In this document: one piece after another, positions 13,501 through 24,846 of the stretch
How positions within the stretch are numbered: position 1 is the first letter of the stretch
Layout: each line of letters opens with the position of its first letter
Origin: Cyanodermella asteris
Lineage: Eukaryota; Ascomycota; Lecanoromycetes; Ostropales; Stictidaceae
Assembly (NCBI GenBank): GCA_900618795.1
Contig: UYJD01000002.1
Coordinates: 1,744,643-1,808,642, forward strand
DNA: 64,000 bases
Direction: 5' to 3'
Notes under the pieces: model-generated
Database searches by the model: none
Told to the model about the DNA's origin: nothing
The model's input: the letters and a program-made list of their open reading frames with translations, nothing else
Program-made: the position numbers and the translations under genes

Positions 13501-16500
13501 TCCGTTCGACCAAGGATGTTCCTGGTGTATTTTATGGCTTGTACCCTTTCGTGCTGTTCAAATCGCTTCGTTCGACCGAGTTCGCGTTGGTTCATGGCCA
13601 GGCACCTGATTCAACAGTTGATGTGACTGATAAAAACACGATGGGGAACGACTTTCACGCGGACAAACGCGCCACAAACGGATGACATGTCGTTGAGTTT
13701 CGTTTCTTCGCCGGGCGGATCCATGGATGGGGGAACGCTGCGTCTCGGAAGGCGTCCGAGGTTCACTTGTCAGTGCACCAGCCACCGAAACCCGAGACTA
13801 CTCAAGAAAAGACTTGGACTCGCTTCCTTCTCTAACCAAGGAACCACGCTGGCTTTTTACTTTCAGCTTCCGTACCGGTGTCCCGAGTCCAGCTCGTGGG
13901 ACATTGTTGTTCGGAACACGACACGACACGGCTCAGGAGCTGTATGAGATCTTTTGTGCGACCCGAGACACTCATCTCAGTTTGCTCGACTACCATGGGT
14001 GGCGGAGTGTTGCGCCATCGTACACTGTTGAGGTGAGACGCCCCCACTTTATTCACGCCGTCATCCTTCCTTGTCTCAGATACCGCTATCGATTATCGAT
14101 ATGATGGCGTCTACTAATCTCCGCGGTCTCTGTTTCTTTTCGTCTTTTTTCATCAGCGTGCAGTAGTTTCCTACGCTCCTTCCAAACATTATCAACTACG
14201 AATGTCAAAGTCTGGTTACAAGCATGTCTCGCGCTTTTAATGTCCGCGATGTCTGAACTGACTCGCCATCGGGGTCTTCGCAGAGGCCATATCTCTCGCG
14301 TGTTTCACACCACTTTTTCTACCTATCACGTGCCCGCGTTTGCTCTTCCGGCACGTGGCTGTTCATTACATCTTGGGCTTGTTTTTTCGCCACAGCAAGG
14401 CAGATGCCTGATGCCCTAGAGTTCGAGACTCGTGCGTATCAAACTGAGACAGCCGTGCGTGGCCCGGACCAATGAAAGCCGATTTTGTCTTGGCTACTTC
14501 ACAACTCGAACTTTTCTGAGAATTGATCGACTCAGTGAGCAAACTTCACGTGGTGGAGTTGCCGCTTCAGCAAGGAAAAGCGAAGATACGGCACGCTCGG
14601 CTCCGGCGATGTCCACGATGCTGCGAGCGTGTCGTCATCACGGGTGTCTTGATGAGGATGGCGCATCACGATGGTCTTTGGCTCTGTCTTATTATTGCGA
14701 GGATGATGTTGTCGATGTCGGCTGATGGCGATGAGGAAGAATGCCGCGATGACGATGTTCGCCGCGACATTAATCTGATCTGATCGTTCTCACGCTCCGT
14801 CAACCATGACTTGAAACCAGCATGTTCTTGCTAAACACTTGAAAATGGCCTCGCCGCTCGCCACTCTCGAGAGCCTCTCAATTACACAAAGACATGGAGC
14901 TCTGCTTCGAAGCTTGTACAAACCAGCGGCATCTCCGTCGGCCTCAAGCGGCGCGTCCTTTGTTTACTTTTCTACCTTTGCACTAGCCCTTCCCACAAGC
15001 GCGACGCGACAGAGTTCAACTTGTGTAGGGACATACATGACTCCTGCATGATGCGTTTGCATGCGTCGCCGCTATCGCAGCTGCAGTCTGCAGAGCCGAT
15101 CGCAGAATGCAAAATGCAAGCATCATTGAGTACACGCAGGGTTTCCGGCTTGGCCATGAACGTCCAGCGAATCTCGAGGCTTGCTACAGTGGCCGGTTAC
15201 GATAGAGCAGACACGGGTGGAAATAGAAAGATTCGGAGTGACCGAGCCGAATTTTGAGGGCGGCGGTATGCGGCTTGGTATTGTGCTAGTATGGCGCTGG
15301 CCGGATGCTGGGTTTCGTCGATGGTGTGCGACATCGCCGACGGGCAGGCCGGGAGGGTATGCACTGACCATGCGTAGTTCGCAGGACACTCGCACAGCAG
15401 CAGAAGGAGCCCAGCAACCAAGCTCGGCGTGAAATTCGAATGTTGAGTGTCGAGGTCTTCAGACCAGACGGCCTGAGGCGAGGCATGAAACGGAGAGAAG
15501 ACGACGGCGAATGTGGCCATTCCATCAGTCTGGCGTAACAAGCTTCTTCCTGGCTCAAACTTTTCTTGTTCTTTTTACATCCATCTCTTTTGTCATTCTG
15601 CAAAGGTTCATTTTCACTCATTTTTCCTGTCGGCTTTCGCGTCCCGTAAATTCAGGTGCAACTGGATCCGGAGGCCGGTCCCGCAGAAAAACGGGTGCCC
15701 GCAGACGCGCCAGCGAAGCCGCCCACCTGGCACAGAGGAGCGATGTTCCCTGTGGATGCGCGCTGAACTAAGCAACGGTGAGGATGTGGGAGAAGGGATG
15801 CGCAGGTTCTGGTGTGGATCTCTGTGTGATGTGACAAAAAAGGAAACCCCCCCAGCCTCTTTGCTGGGAAGAGCATGGGACAAAAGACGGTGGGAGTTTG
15901 GCTGTTATTTCCCACGGGAATTCTTTGCATTTCGTTGAATTGTCGTTGAATTGGTTGGCTCAGGGATTTTTTTTCTTTTCCATCTTGCGGGGGTGTTTTT
16001 TTTTGTTGGCGATTGCAGTTGTCGTTGTGCGAGGTCAGAGTTACACGGTTGTGGATCGGACCAGGGACAGGGGGTCCTTGACAGGTCGAGACGGGGAAAG
16101 ATGTAGCGGTCTCTTGATTTGCTTGGATATCGGGATTCATCTGTTTTGGAGAGGTGCGAATGGTGAGGATCTGAGCGAGGTCACATTCAGATCGATGGTG
16201 GCAATTCTGACGGTAGGTCTGATTCTGGTCTTCAAATACCCCAGCGTCTCATGGATTTTGTGCTTGTGCGAGACGTACCATGCAGATATGGGATTAGTAA
16301 GTCAATTCGATACTCTGAGATGGAGACAAGTGGTCTTGTATCCTGAAAGTTGGTTGGGTCTTTCCTGATGTTGCTCAGGCGACGATTGGCCGCCTGCTCT
16401 GTTCCACCACGCTTCGCGCCGTGCGAGTGCTTGAATCTTTGTACTCCGGATGATCAGCCACGGGATTCACGACTTGGAGGGTCGAGGCGACATGTAGATA

Positions 16501-17895
16501 GATCTCTGGCTGCTATCAATGCTACGACATTGACACTGGCTCGCTACGGGGTTTTGGAATAGAGCTGTGCCGCCTCAGCAGGCAGGCATAAACCCCGAAG
16601 CTGCGTTTTGTATCAAGCACAGATACCGTCATGAACAAGTTTCCCAGGCCAAGGATCCTGATTCGTATTCAATGTTCTTGTGAGGGTTTTTGTCTCTTTC
16701 GTGACAACGTCAAGCTCAACTCCACATGTCGGCGGGGTAATGCCGCGACTTGTTGAGCCACCACCCGGTCATGTACCCAGTCCAACAACCAGCTGAACAC
16801 TTGGCAAAGTATCCAGCCAAATACTGTCAAATGACCTAGTTCAAACGTGGCGATTCCGTCTTTCCTACCGTCAGCTTGTACACACTGTAAAACTCCTACG
16901 ATGGCCACCAAGGAGGCTGTCAACCGTCCGAAACAGAGCTTCCGATCCTCATGAAGCATTTTTGGAGCTACGGATCTTGCAAGCATCTTGCCGCCGTCAC
17001 ATATTGCCGGTTCTGACGCGTCGTTCGTTTGCATGGATACATGTTGGCCTTGACCGCTGGATGCTTGCAGCATCCCGCTTGCCGTGGGACGATTGTACGA
17101 GGCTGGGATTTAGCGGTCCCGTATGTTGATGCGTGTGGTGCCGATGAAGATAATTTTCGAGGCGGGCAAGCGGAAGTCGTTGCGCAAGTCCTGAGACTTT
17201 TACTTGGAATGTCCAGGTATAGAATCAGGAGTCGGTCCCGGAGTACCTGATTTGACAAAGAGCATCCGGAGGAGTTCCAAGCCTTATGTGCGTCACAGCA
17301 AATGATTGCTGGCCTTGGTGTCAACACGGATTCAGGATTGGCCACAAGCAAGCGTCGACTGAAGCTAGAAGGTCTGGGTTCCCATCAAGGTCCGGTTCCG
17401 AGGGTCTACTCTTTTCCATCGAGATGCTAGAGAGCTTGTGTATGTTGAATCCGATCTCTTCAAAGCTATTTACTTTAGACCGTCCGTTGAGGACTGTTTC
17501 TCAGCATAGGACCAGGGCATAATGGCATATGCTCGCTCTCACAACGCCACTGATGGCCGCGTTCTCAGATTTGCCGTCTAGATACCCGTGCCCGGATGGA
17601 AGCGAAGAAACGGGCGTCCTCATCGCTAGATTCTTCCGACGACAATATTAACGTCGTAATAGACTGAGGAACTACCCTGGGTGCTGACGGCGTAAAAAAA
17701 CAATCCAAATCCCTGCTAAGCATTTTGATCTGTCCGTTGATCAGTCCAACAAGATCGTCGGAGCAGCCTCCCCGGTCGTCCAAACGACAACGATTCTCTG
17801 GCGAGGCCATTGCAAGGAAGCTGCTGTGCACTGTATTGACACTGCGACCATCTGATTCGAAAGCTGATGAATTCTCTGGCTTCTTTCTGTTCAGC
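4501..17895. other. 13-kb region with no supportable protein gene
   Basis: All six frames are broken into short open stretches; the longest (for example 5837-6436 plus, 4526-5053 plus, 10576-11016 minus, 15898-16368 plus, 16669-17073 minus) have no recognisable domain, no paralogue in the window and composition expected of chance. No tRNA, rRNA or transposon ends were recognised. Poly-T tracts occur near 15965-16005. One match to the StuA response consensus (WCGCGWNM) lies at 11511-11518, which may be chance. The simplest reading is an extended regulatory domain for stuA, possibly with non-coding transcripts; lineage-specific small or multi-exon genes cannot be excluded by eye. Confidence 0.5.
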
Positions 17896-18790
17896 TCAAG
17901 AGCGCCGAATTTGCTGCGTCACACTCAATCGTTTGTTTGGACAGACAACTTCCTTGCCCTCGTAACGCTTGATCAAGTTTGGCAAGATTGCTTGTAGATG
18001 CCTAATTCCAGGCACGCGACGAGTCTCCATTTTATGAACAACGCTCTGTGCGACTGGCTTGAACCCTACATCGAGAGGGCCCGAGAGAAACCTCCAGAAA
18101 TGTTCGATCGCCCTTTCCGTGCCATGATGCCTTTCAAGAACATGCGTGATGCGAAACCATGAGCTCAGATTGCTGATTTTGGCGCTGCCCTCAAGCCTCT
18201 GATACCAGACATCTGCGAGGATGCCGAAAGGCTCATGAAGCATGTATTTGTCAATCAGCAAGCATACTTCTGCCAGTGTTCCGATAGGGAGAGACCGCGG
18301 GATCTCGTGTACCTTGCAGAACAAGACCAGTAACATAATGATAGTAGCAGCGGCGTCATCGTCTGATAGCTCAAGGTCTGCAATGCCGTTACTCGCAAGG
18401 AGGCTTCCAGTCTGACCGGATGGATTGAGGAAAAGGGAGAAGACGGAGGACATCTGCCCGAAATGCTGCGCCGCAACCCGAACTCGAATTGTACTGTTCA
18501 TGTCCATGGCGGCAGGAATTGGCTTGTAATGGACCCGAGCTGGTGACCAGAGAGAAGTTTTTCTGTCGCCCTTCGATTGTAACCTGTGGCTGGCTGGTGG
18601 TGCGGTCGCTAAATGGCCATTGGCCGCTGCTGAAATGATTTGCTGCGTCACTGAGCTTGCTGTTTAGGCAGCTTTCGAAGACTTTGACAGCGTTGCCATC
18701 ATGGCGATCAAGATTGGTCAGAACAATGACGAGGTCGCCGTCCGGGACAATGCCCAACTCCCATACTGCGGGATCTTCGGGGGCCGCCAT
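17896..18790 (-). CDS. BTB/POZ-domain protein
   Basis: Fungal BTB/POZ protein of unknown role; the domain normally mediates protein-protein contacts, often as a Cul3 ubiquitin-ligase adaptor. The start ATG at 18790 gives MAAPEDPAVWELGIVPDGDL, whose PDGDLVIVL stretch is the usual first strand of fungal BTB domains. After an intron the other frame continues with IRVRVAAQHFGQMSSVFSLF (the 'V-S-x-x-L-x-x-x-S-x-V-F' segment), then a LxLxDDDAAATIIMLLVLFC helix and a LAEVCLLIDKYMLHEP segment. A frame-consistent intron is 18523-18583 (donor GTTACA, acceptor AAG), giving 277 residues; both sites are weak, so the intron is tentative. It is divergent from the two BTB genes that follow and resembles them only at family level. 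Confidence 0.65.
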
Positions 18791-19260
18791 GTTAAGCAGA
18801 AGGAAGACGTCCAATATTGGCCGATGCAGGTTATCAGGGTCGTGGCGTAGATATTGATGAAGACCGTGTTGGGGTCCTTTGATACCAATTATCTGCCTAT
18901 TCCTAATGTCACTTAGTGTATCGTGCTGGCATCAGTCTCACTGGACACCGACGACTGTGCTCATCGAGGTAGATGTGGAAGTGATGGCGCAGGTAGAACT
19001 TGTAGGACTTGCGTGGCGGCTTACCCACTTTGCTCCGCAGAGATGCTTCAACTTAAGGCGCGAGTGTCGTGTGCTCGTGAAGCACAGGAAGCGGCAGGCG
19101 CTGAAGTGAAGATGAAGTGAAGTTCGCACGAGGGGGAGCCGTGCTGACGCTTCCACTGACCACCTCGCCGAAATTCACTGCTCTCCAGCTTACATCACGC
19201 CGTACAGATAGACAAAGGGACCGCCAGAACTCGGCACATCAGCATCATTTTATAGTCGTC
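18791..19260. promoter_or_regulatory. Divergent intergenic region between two BTB genes
   Basis: About 470 bp separate the start codons of the minus-strand BTB gene and the plus-strand BTB gene, so both promoters must lie here. No specific regulatory motif was recognised. Confidence 0.4.
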
Positions 19261-20483
19261 ATGACTTTATCATTCAGGGAGTAAGTTCTCTTGCGCCATA
19301 GTTCGACCGAAGGCAGTCTCTTCACCGAACATCTGGTCGGGGAAATCATCTTGCTCCTTGACCCTTCTGAGCTATCCTGACATACTGGCAGACTCATTGC
19401 TTCGAAACCGTTCAAGTTCCGCGTTGGTCCAGATCTGGAGGAGTTTCATGTATCTCGGGATGCAATCGCCAAGCTTTCGCCCGCCTTGAATAGCCTTGTG
19501 ACGAACGAAGCGTTTCAGGAAGCCCGGAACGAAACAACAACGTGGGAATATGTAGATGTCGACACTTTCACGCGATTCTGTGAATACGCATACCATGGCC
19601 AATACTCCGAGATCATCAAAGAGGAGCCCCACATCTTGGATGAAGATGAGGACACGTCAATGGACGCGGCATTCGCTCGCTTTAGGCGCGAAACCGGCAG
19701 ACTCAAACCGGTATACCCACTGACTGGCGACCTCGCTGTGGAGGAAAATCTGGTCTGGGACGAATTTGCTCCGAAAACCGACGATAAAGTCATTCTGTAA
19801 GTCTCGACTGCTCCTCAGTCTTCTATCGGACACTGAGGCTGATTCACCCTCTCAGAATTCCAGCGAAGAAGCCAAGTTGTCGGAAATGTCAGCTGCCTCA
19901 TGAAGAAGAGGAATGGATCCTTACATACGACATTTCAGAATCGCCCGTGCTGAGTAGGAACTGTCGCCAGTGTAATGCGCTGGAATGTTTTTGGCACACG
20001 CAGGCGAATACCTCGACCACAAGGTACTACCACAACCTGGTAGCGGAAGAGAAAGGTGCCCTAGCTACATCGATGGAGCTCTTCCTCGGTGCAACGCGTG
20101 CATCCCTCCGGACCGACGCCGCTGGCGCCAGGACGGTGAAGTGGGGTGCCACTCTTTTGGACCACGCAGATCTTTACGTGTTAGGGGACAGATGGGGCAT
20201 CGAAGGTCTGCAAGCAATGGCCTTGGATAAGCTGCGCCAAGCTCTGAGCCATATCAAGGTGACGGAGGATTCGATAGGGAAGGTACTCGATCTGATTTGC
20301 TTCACATATGAGAACACCGCCACTGAAAAGGATCGAATGCGTGGTTTGGTAATTCACTTCATTGTCGCTAATCTCAAGAACAAAGCTCTTGGTCGTCGCA
20401 AGAGAATCCTGGACTTGATCGAAAATAATCCAAGCTTCGCGCGGGACATATGGAAGGCGACTTGGGAGCTTTGCGTGCCATGA
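19261..20483 (+). CDS. BTB/POZ protein with zinc-ribbon-like insertion (paralogue A)
   Basis: Three exons, 19261-19280, 19392-19796 and 19856-20483, encode 350 residues. Both introns have GTAAGT donors. The product begins MTLSFRELIASKPFKFRVGP, then EFHVSRDAIAKLSPALNSLV and FTRFCEYAYHGQY, the standard first half of a fungal BTB domain. About 170 residues follow that are acidic and contain CRKC ... CRQC, a possible zinc ribbon, before the last BTB helices resume (HADLYVLGDRWGIEGLQAMA). A BACK-like C-terminal helical part ends at ELCVP. Function is unknown; a protein-interaction adaptor role follows from the family. The next gene is a close structural copy with the same first exon length and intron phase, so the two are a tandem duplication. 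Confidence 0.85.
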
Positions 20484-21200
20484 GGGAAGACTTCGGATCA
20501 GGTATCTCGAGACGAGGAAGAGTCGTGGCAGCAGCAACAACTTGTTGCCAGATCAAACGATTTTCCATCGTACGCTGCTGAGGAATCTGGAGAGTGTGCT
20601 CTGCTGTATACCCGAGTCGATGACATATAAGGTAGGCGTTTCAGAAAACAGTTGCATGTCCATCGGCGTGTACACCAGGCCAGATTGCCTGTCAGTACTT
20701 GTGCAAGTGTGAGGTGAAGCACATATACAGGAGGCCAATTGCTCAGCAAGTTTCCGAAACGAGTGTGCGATCAATGATATGAACGAAAATCAAACAAGTC
20801 TCAAGATGACTTTTGAGTATATGCAACGACAAGTACGTGCACATCTATGCGTATCGCTGCCTTGAGTACGATTGTGCGTGCATGCCAGTATCGCAACGGC
20901 GTGATGAGGTTTGAAGTCGCGAACCATTTGCTGACTGAGAGCGTTGCCGCATCTCATTGGTTGCAACCAGCATGACTTATAGGCAACCATGCCTGATAAC
21001 TGAAGCGCTGGTCGACCCAGGTCTCGTCTGTGAATCATCAAGAACATATCTAAGGTAGAGGTTGTCAGACGCAAGAGCTTTCGCGTTGAGGCTTGTTCGT
21101 CATTTGATGTCTGGGAACCCTATTATTTATTTCTTTATCGTTTTCGAAGGTCATCTTCGACAGTGCGGACCGCGAATCAATCCCCAGGTGATCATCGGCA
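20484..21200. other. Intergenic region between tandem BTB paralogues
   Basis: About 0.7 kb containing the end of paralogue A's transcript and the promoter of paralogue B. Only short frames without domain content are present; I see no extra gene or repeat. Confidence 0.4.
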
Positions 21201-22400
21201 ATGGCGCTGCCATTCAGAAAGTGAGCACTTTAACCTACTCTTCTTGCAATAGCTTCTCTATGGATCGAGTTGCTTTCAATTCTGCTACCATTGTCTGTCA
21301 CTCATTTGCTTACTTCGCCAAACAGTGTTATCGCTTCTGAAGCGTTTGTATTCGTAGTCGGTCCATCGACAAAAGAATTCTCCATCCATGCCGATGCGAT
21401 TTCAAGACTTTCCTCGAGCCTTCATTCCCTGTTCAAGAATGAGGCGTTCGCAGAAGCGCGGGCCAAGCGCATCATCTGGGACGATATCGAGACCGAGACA
21501 TTCCTACGCTTCTGCCAGTTTGCCTATCAAGGCGACTACGAAGAGCCTGCGAGCGCTGGAGAACCTGAAAAAGAAGAGTCGCCCACCGAGTCGTCTGGCG
21601 AGAAATGGGAGCAGGCCGACGTGGGACATGAGGAGCAAGATGAACTGCAAACGGTCGACGAGTTCATGTGGCCGCAATTTGCGCGGCGACAGGAAGGTCG
21701 AGGCCGACAATGGCGATGCGTACAATGCAAAAGCATATTCTTTGACTCAGATATGAGCAGCGGATGCCCACGATGTCCGTCGCAGTTCTACTCGAGGCAC
21801 TATGCGACCGTTGATCGCAACTATCCGTGTGGCGAAGTTTCCCCGCCGGATAGCGATTTTCGAGGCTCTGAAAGTACGAGCCCAGATATCAGCCTCCTCG
21901 GCTGGCCGAGGAACGAAGCCATCACGAGTAAGCGCACCAACATCATGAAGAGCGCAGCCTTGAGCGAAAAGGCGTGCGGCGATCTGCCGGATGACGACGT
22001 GGTCAAGATTTCGAGCGGCAAGCCTGAATCCGAACAGAATCAGAATGAGGATGTCTGGAATGCGATCTTTGAGCATGCGAAGCTGTACATCCTGGCTGAG
22101 AAGTGGGACGTTGGAAAGCTCAAGGTTTTGACCCTTCGAAAGATGCAGGCTCGGCTTGATGAAGTCAACATCGAGGAAGACGAGAGCCACATGAGTGAAC
22201 TTTTCGAGCTGGTGAGATTCGCGTTTGGCAACACTGCGACCGGCAAAGACATGCTCAGAGGACTGGTGACGCACTTTTTGGCATCTGAGATCATGACGGC
22301 GGACATGGGCAGGAAAAAGGGCTTCCTTACGCTGCTTGAGGATATTCCGGACTTTGCAAAGGCCATCTGGCTATTGGTTTATCGCCTGCGCATGGTTTGA
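21201..22400 (+). CDS. BTB/POZ protein with zinc-ribbon insertion (paralogue B)
   Basis: Two exons, 21201-21220 and 21326-22400, encode 364 residues. The first exon is again 20 nt and the intron (donor GTGAGC, acceptor CAG) interrupts the same codon as in paralogue A. The protein starts MALPFRNVIASEAFVFVVGP, continues FSIHADAISRLSSSLHSLFK and FLRFCQFAYQGDY, then has a roughly 170-residue acidic insertion carrying CVQC ... CPRC (a compact zinc-ribbon pattern), and finally EHAKLYILAEKWDVGKLKVL, the closing BTB helices. The C-terminal region (FAFGNTATGKDMLRGLVTHF) matches paralogue A's FTYENTATEKDRMRGLVIHF. The second intron of A has no counterpart here. Its stop lies only 98 bp from the convergent RFT1 stop. 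Molecular role unknown. Confidence 0.87.
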
Positions 22401-22498
22401 TCTCGGTTGCCAGACAGATACTGTCTTGAATTGTTCTGGCTTGTACGGTGTGATGAAATTACGACGTTTCTCTATTTTATTCTATGTAGCTTCATTTT

Positions 22499-24298
22499 TC
22501 AGAGTTCTTTCTTGGGCTCTGTCTTCGCGCCTTCGGGGCCTGCCCATCTGGGGAACCAGACTTGCAAGTAGCCGAGCAGAAAGTGACGTTCAGAAACCAA
22601 TAAGATGATGGCGAATAGACCTGCTACCGCGCCCGACTGGACAAGGTCAAAGAGACCGCCGGTGAAGTTTCCCTTCAGCCAATACAGCCCAGCAGCCGTG
22701 GCAGTGGTGGTTACTATGACCTGGATTTTCGGTGCTATATCATTATAACCCAAGTGAGAGCCGTTGCGCTTGAAATATGCCGTGACGAATGACCAGCTGA
22801 AAGATATTCGGGTGGTCATGTTGATCGAGTTGGCCACGACCAAGCCAGTTGCGCCCATGTTGTAGTATTTCAGCGTGGCGAAACCAGAAGCAGCGAAGAC
22901 AATACTGAACCCGATCATCCATCCTGACTGCTTGCGGAGTTCAGCTGGGTCTGCAGTTGCCGCCACAAAAGCTTCCAAGATTCCATTGGAAGCGAGCAGA
23001 GGGATGTAGTAGCAGTACACACTGAGGACATCGCCAGCCTCGGTGTCTGACCATGCCTGCCCAGCAATGATTCGGAGCAGAAGAGGTGCGATCGTAGGAC
23101 CAAGAGCTACGATCCCAAGAGAAAGGAGTGAGTAGAGCCGCAAAACGTTGCTGAGGTATGTCTTTGCCGCGCCGATGTTGTCTTTCGGAGGTGTCCATTT
23201 CTGAGTCGTGGATGTAGAGGAAGCGCCCAGGAGCGAGCCGAAGACACCACGACTGCTTTCTTCAATCGGCTGAAATAACATTCGCGCTAGCAGGGAGCCA
23301 TAGTTTGATGCGAGTGCATACATTCCCTGGGACGCCAACGTTGCAAAGAAGGAGATGAGAAAGGAGTCACCCTGGGTTAAAAAGTGCTTCAAAATCGACT
23401 GAGTGTATAGCGTGCCACACAGCACGAGCACAGGCTTTGCTAGACGGGAAGCAATGTATCTGGACTTATCCAAGGTAGACCCTAGCTTGATCGTGTTCAA
23501 TGCTCGGGGCCACAAGGAGTATCCGTCTGTCCAGCTTCTTGGCAGAACGCTTGTCCAGTAGACCAGGTTCAAGCCCAGTGCATATGCCAACTGGCCTGCA
23601 GCGAAAGGCACTGCTCCAAGTTGCTGGTTCGTTCGAGAGCCCCAGGCAGCCAGTCCGCAAGCCACTATACAACGCCCAAAAGTTGCAGTAGCTTCTGCTC
23701 TTGCTCGAGTGCTGTACATATTTTGCTGGGCAGCGACTGCAAAGCATGGTTCGGACAGAAGCTCGAGGATAGTAGAGAATCCAAAGACGTATACTGCAGG
23801 CACAATGTATGGAATAGCCAGGGCTCTTTCGGATGCTCGCGAGACGTATAGCCATCCGAAGAAGGTGGCTAGAAAGGGGCTAAGTAGAGGCGCGAGGTAG
23901 GACAAGTTAATAGCTTCCTGGGCTCGAACGGCAGGTGAGAAGGCATGTACAGCTGTTGCCGGTACATCAGGAGCACTGTCAGGCTTGGACGTACCCTTCT
24001 TGTATTGAGAGCGTGTTTTTGGCTTTTCCGAACTAGCATCATCAGATGGAGGTGCGATCGCTGTTAGGGAGCCACTTTGACGACCAAGAGAGATTCGCAA
24101 ACTTTCTCTTGCAAAAGTCAAGACAGTGATGACATATAGTTCCAATTGACTTGAAATGCCCAGAAGTTCCGGAGAAAGAAACCGGAGAAGGATCTGGTTA
24201 ATGATGAAAGTAACCAGCCGGGATCCGATCTGGAGACTGATCAGAATCGACGCTCCTCGCGTGGAACGCGCGAGGATGCTGCTTTCTGTCTGCGACAT
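22499..24298 (-). CDS. RFT1: RFT1-family ER oligosaccharide lipid protein
   Basis: Polytopic ER membrane protein of the Rft1 family, required for N-glycosylation and long thought to help flip Man5GlcNAc2-PP-dolichol into the ER lumen. A single exon encodes 599 residues from the ATG at 24298 (MSQTESSILARSTRGASIL). The N-terminus shows the family hallmark LISLQIGSRLVTFIINQI and ARESLRISLGRQ. A hydrophilic Ser/Lys-rich loop (around residues 80-120) is followed by many hydrophobic segments, consistent with a dozen or more membrane spans. The C-terminus ends in KKEL, which looks like an ER-retrieval signal (HDEL/KDEL-like). An out-of-frame ATG lies upstream (see findings). Convergent with BTB paralogue B, divergent from the PRP2-type helicase. 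Confidence 0.95.
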   Translation of the reverse strand: MSQTESSILARSTRGASILISLQIGSRLVTFIINQILLRFLSPELLGISSQLELYVITVLTFARESLRISLGRQSGSLTAIAPPSDDASSEKPKTRSQYKKGTSKPDSAPDVPATAVHAFSPAVRAQEAINLSYLAPLLSPFLATFFGWLYVSRASERALAIPYIVPAVYVFGFSTILELLSEPCFAVAAQQNMYSTRARAEATATFGRCIVACGLAAWGSRTNQQLGAVPFAAGQLAYALGLNLVYWTSVLPRSWTDGYSLWPRALNTIKLGSTLDKSRYIASRLAKPVLVLCGTLYTQSILKHFLTQGDSFLISFFATLASQGMYALASNYGSLLARMLFQPIEESSRGVFGSLLGASSTSTTQKWTPPKDNIGAAKTYLSNVLRLYSLLSLGIVALGPTIAPLLLRIIAGQAWSDTEAGDVLSVYCYYIPLLASNGILEAFVAATADPAELRKQSGWMIGFSIVFAASGFATLKYYNMGATGLVVANSINMTTRISFSWSFVTAYFKRNGSHLGYNDIAPKIQVIVTTTATAAGLYWLKGNFTGGLFDLVQSGAVAGLFAIILLVSERHFLLGYLQVWFPRWAGPEGAKTEPKKEL

Positions 24299-24846
24299 GA
24301 TCGAATCATTCAAGAACTAGCCGAGAGATTCCGAAGTAAGCATGTTGTCTGCAAATGTATGTCTGCTTCGAAAAGCGCTCCATGCAACGTCGACGTGTTC
24401 CTCTGGCGCCTCAACTTTATGGCTTACATAAGCGGGTGGGATCTCAAGCTCGGTTTCCAGCTCCGCAAGGTTCTGCTTCGAGTCTTCAGGTATTGTATAT
24501 CTGCTTCTGAGAACAGACAGGGCTCGGCTAATTGAAGCATCAGGTAGGCAGTTGTGCTAGAGACCGCAATTCTCACCAACTTGACTGGCAATCGGAATTG
24601 TGTCAGGAAGTCCGCTCATGGTCCTACTCAAACTTTCCTAGCGAGCTTTCTTTCCCAGACTCACGCAGTTATCGTTGGATGACACTGCTTCATGTCGGCC
24701 ACCGCATTGTCGCAACAACATCAGCTGGTGATCGCTTGAAGCTTCCGCCTCGGCCATCCTCGTACAGTTCCAAATACAGGGTCTCGCAAGAGGCTTGTTA
24801 TAGCATCCTCCGTCAGGAGTAACATACCAAGATTCCGCTCACCACG
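24299..24846. promoter_or_regulatory. Divergent promoter region, RFT1 / PRP2
   Basis: About 550 bp between the divergent start codons of RFT1 and the splicing helicase. It must contain both promoters. I recognised no defined element and no credible additional gene. Confidence 0.4.

Noticed and set aside
15898-16368. 156-codon frame with hydrophobic stretches
   Set aside because: The hydrophobicity comes from poly-T tracts (Phe/Leu/Val codons), not from a membrane-protein pattern.
16669-17073. 134-codon minus-strand frame with two hydrophobic patches
   Set aside because: No homology recognised and it overlaps another equally plausible frame; kept only as unassigned.
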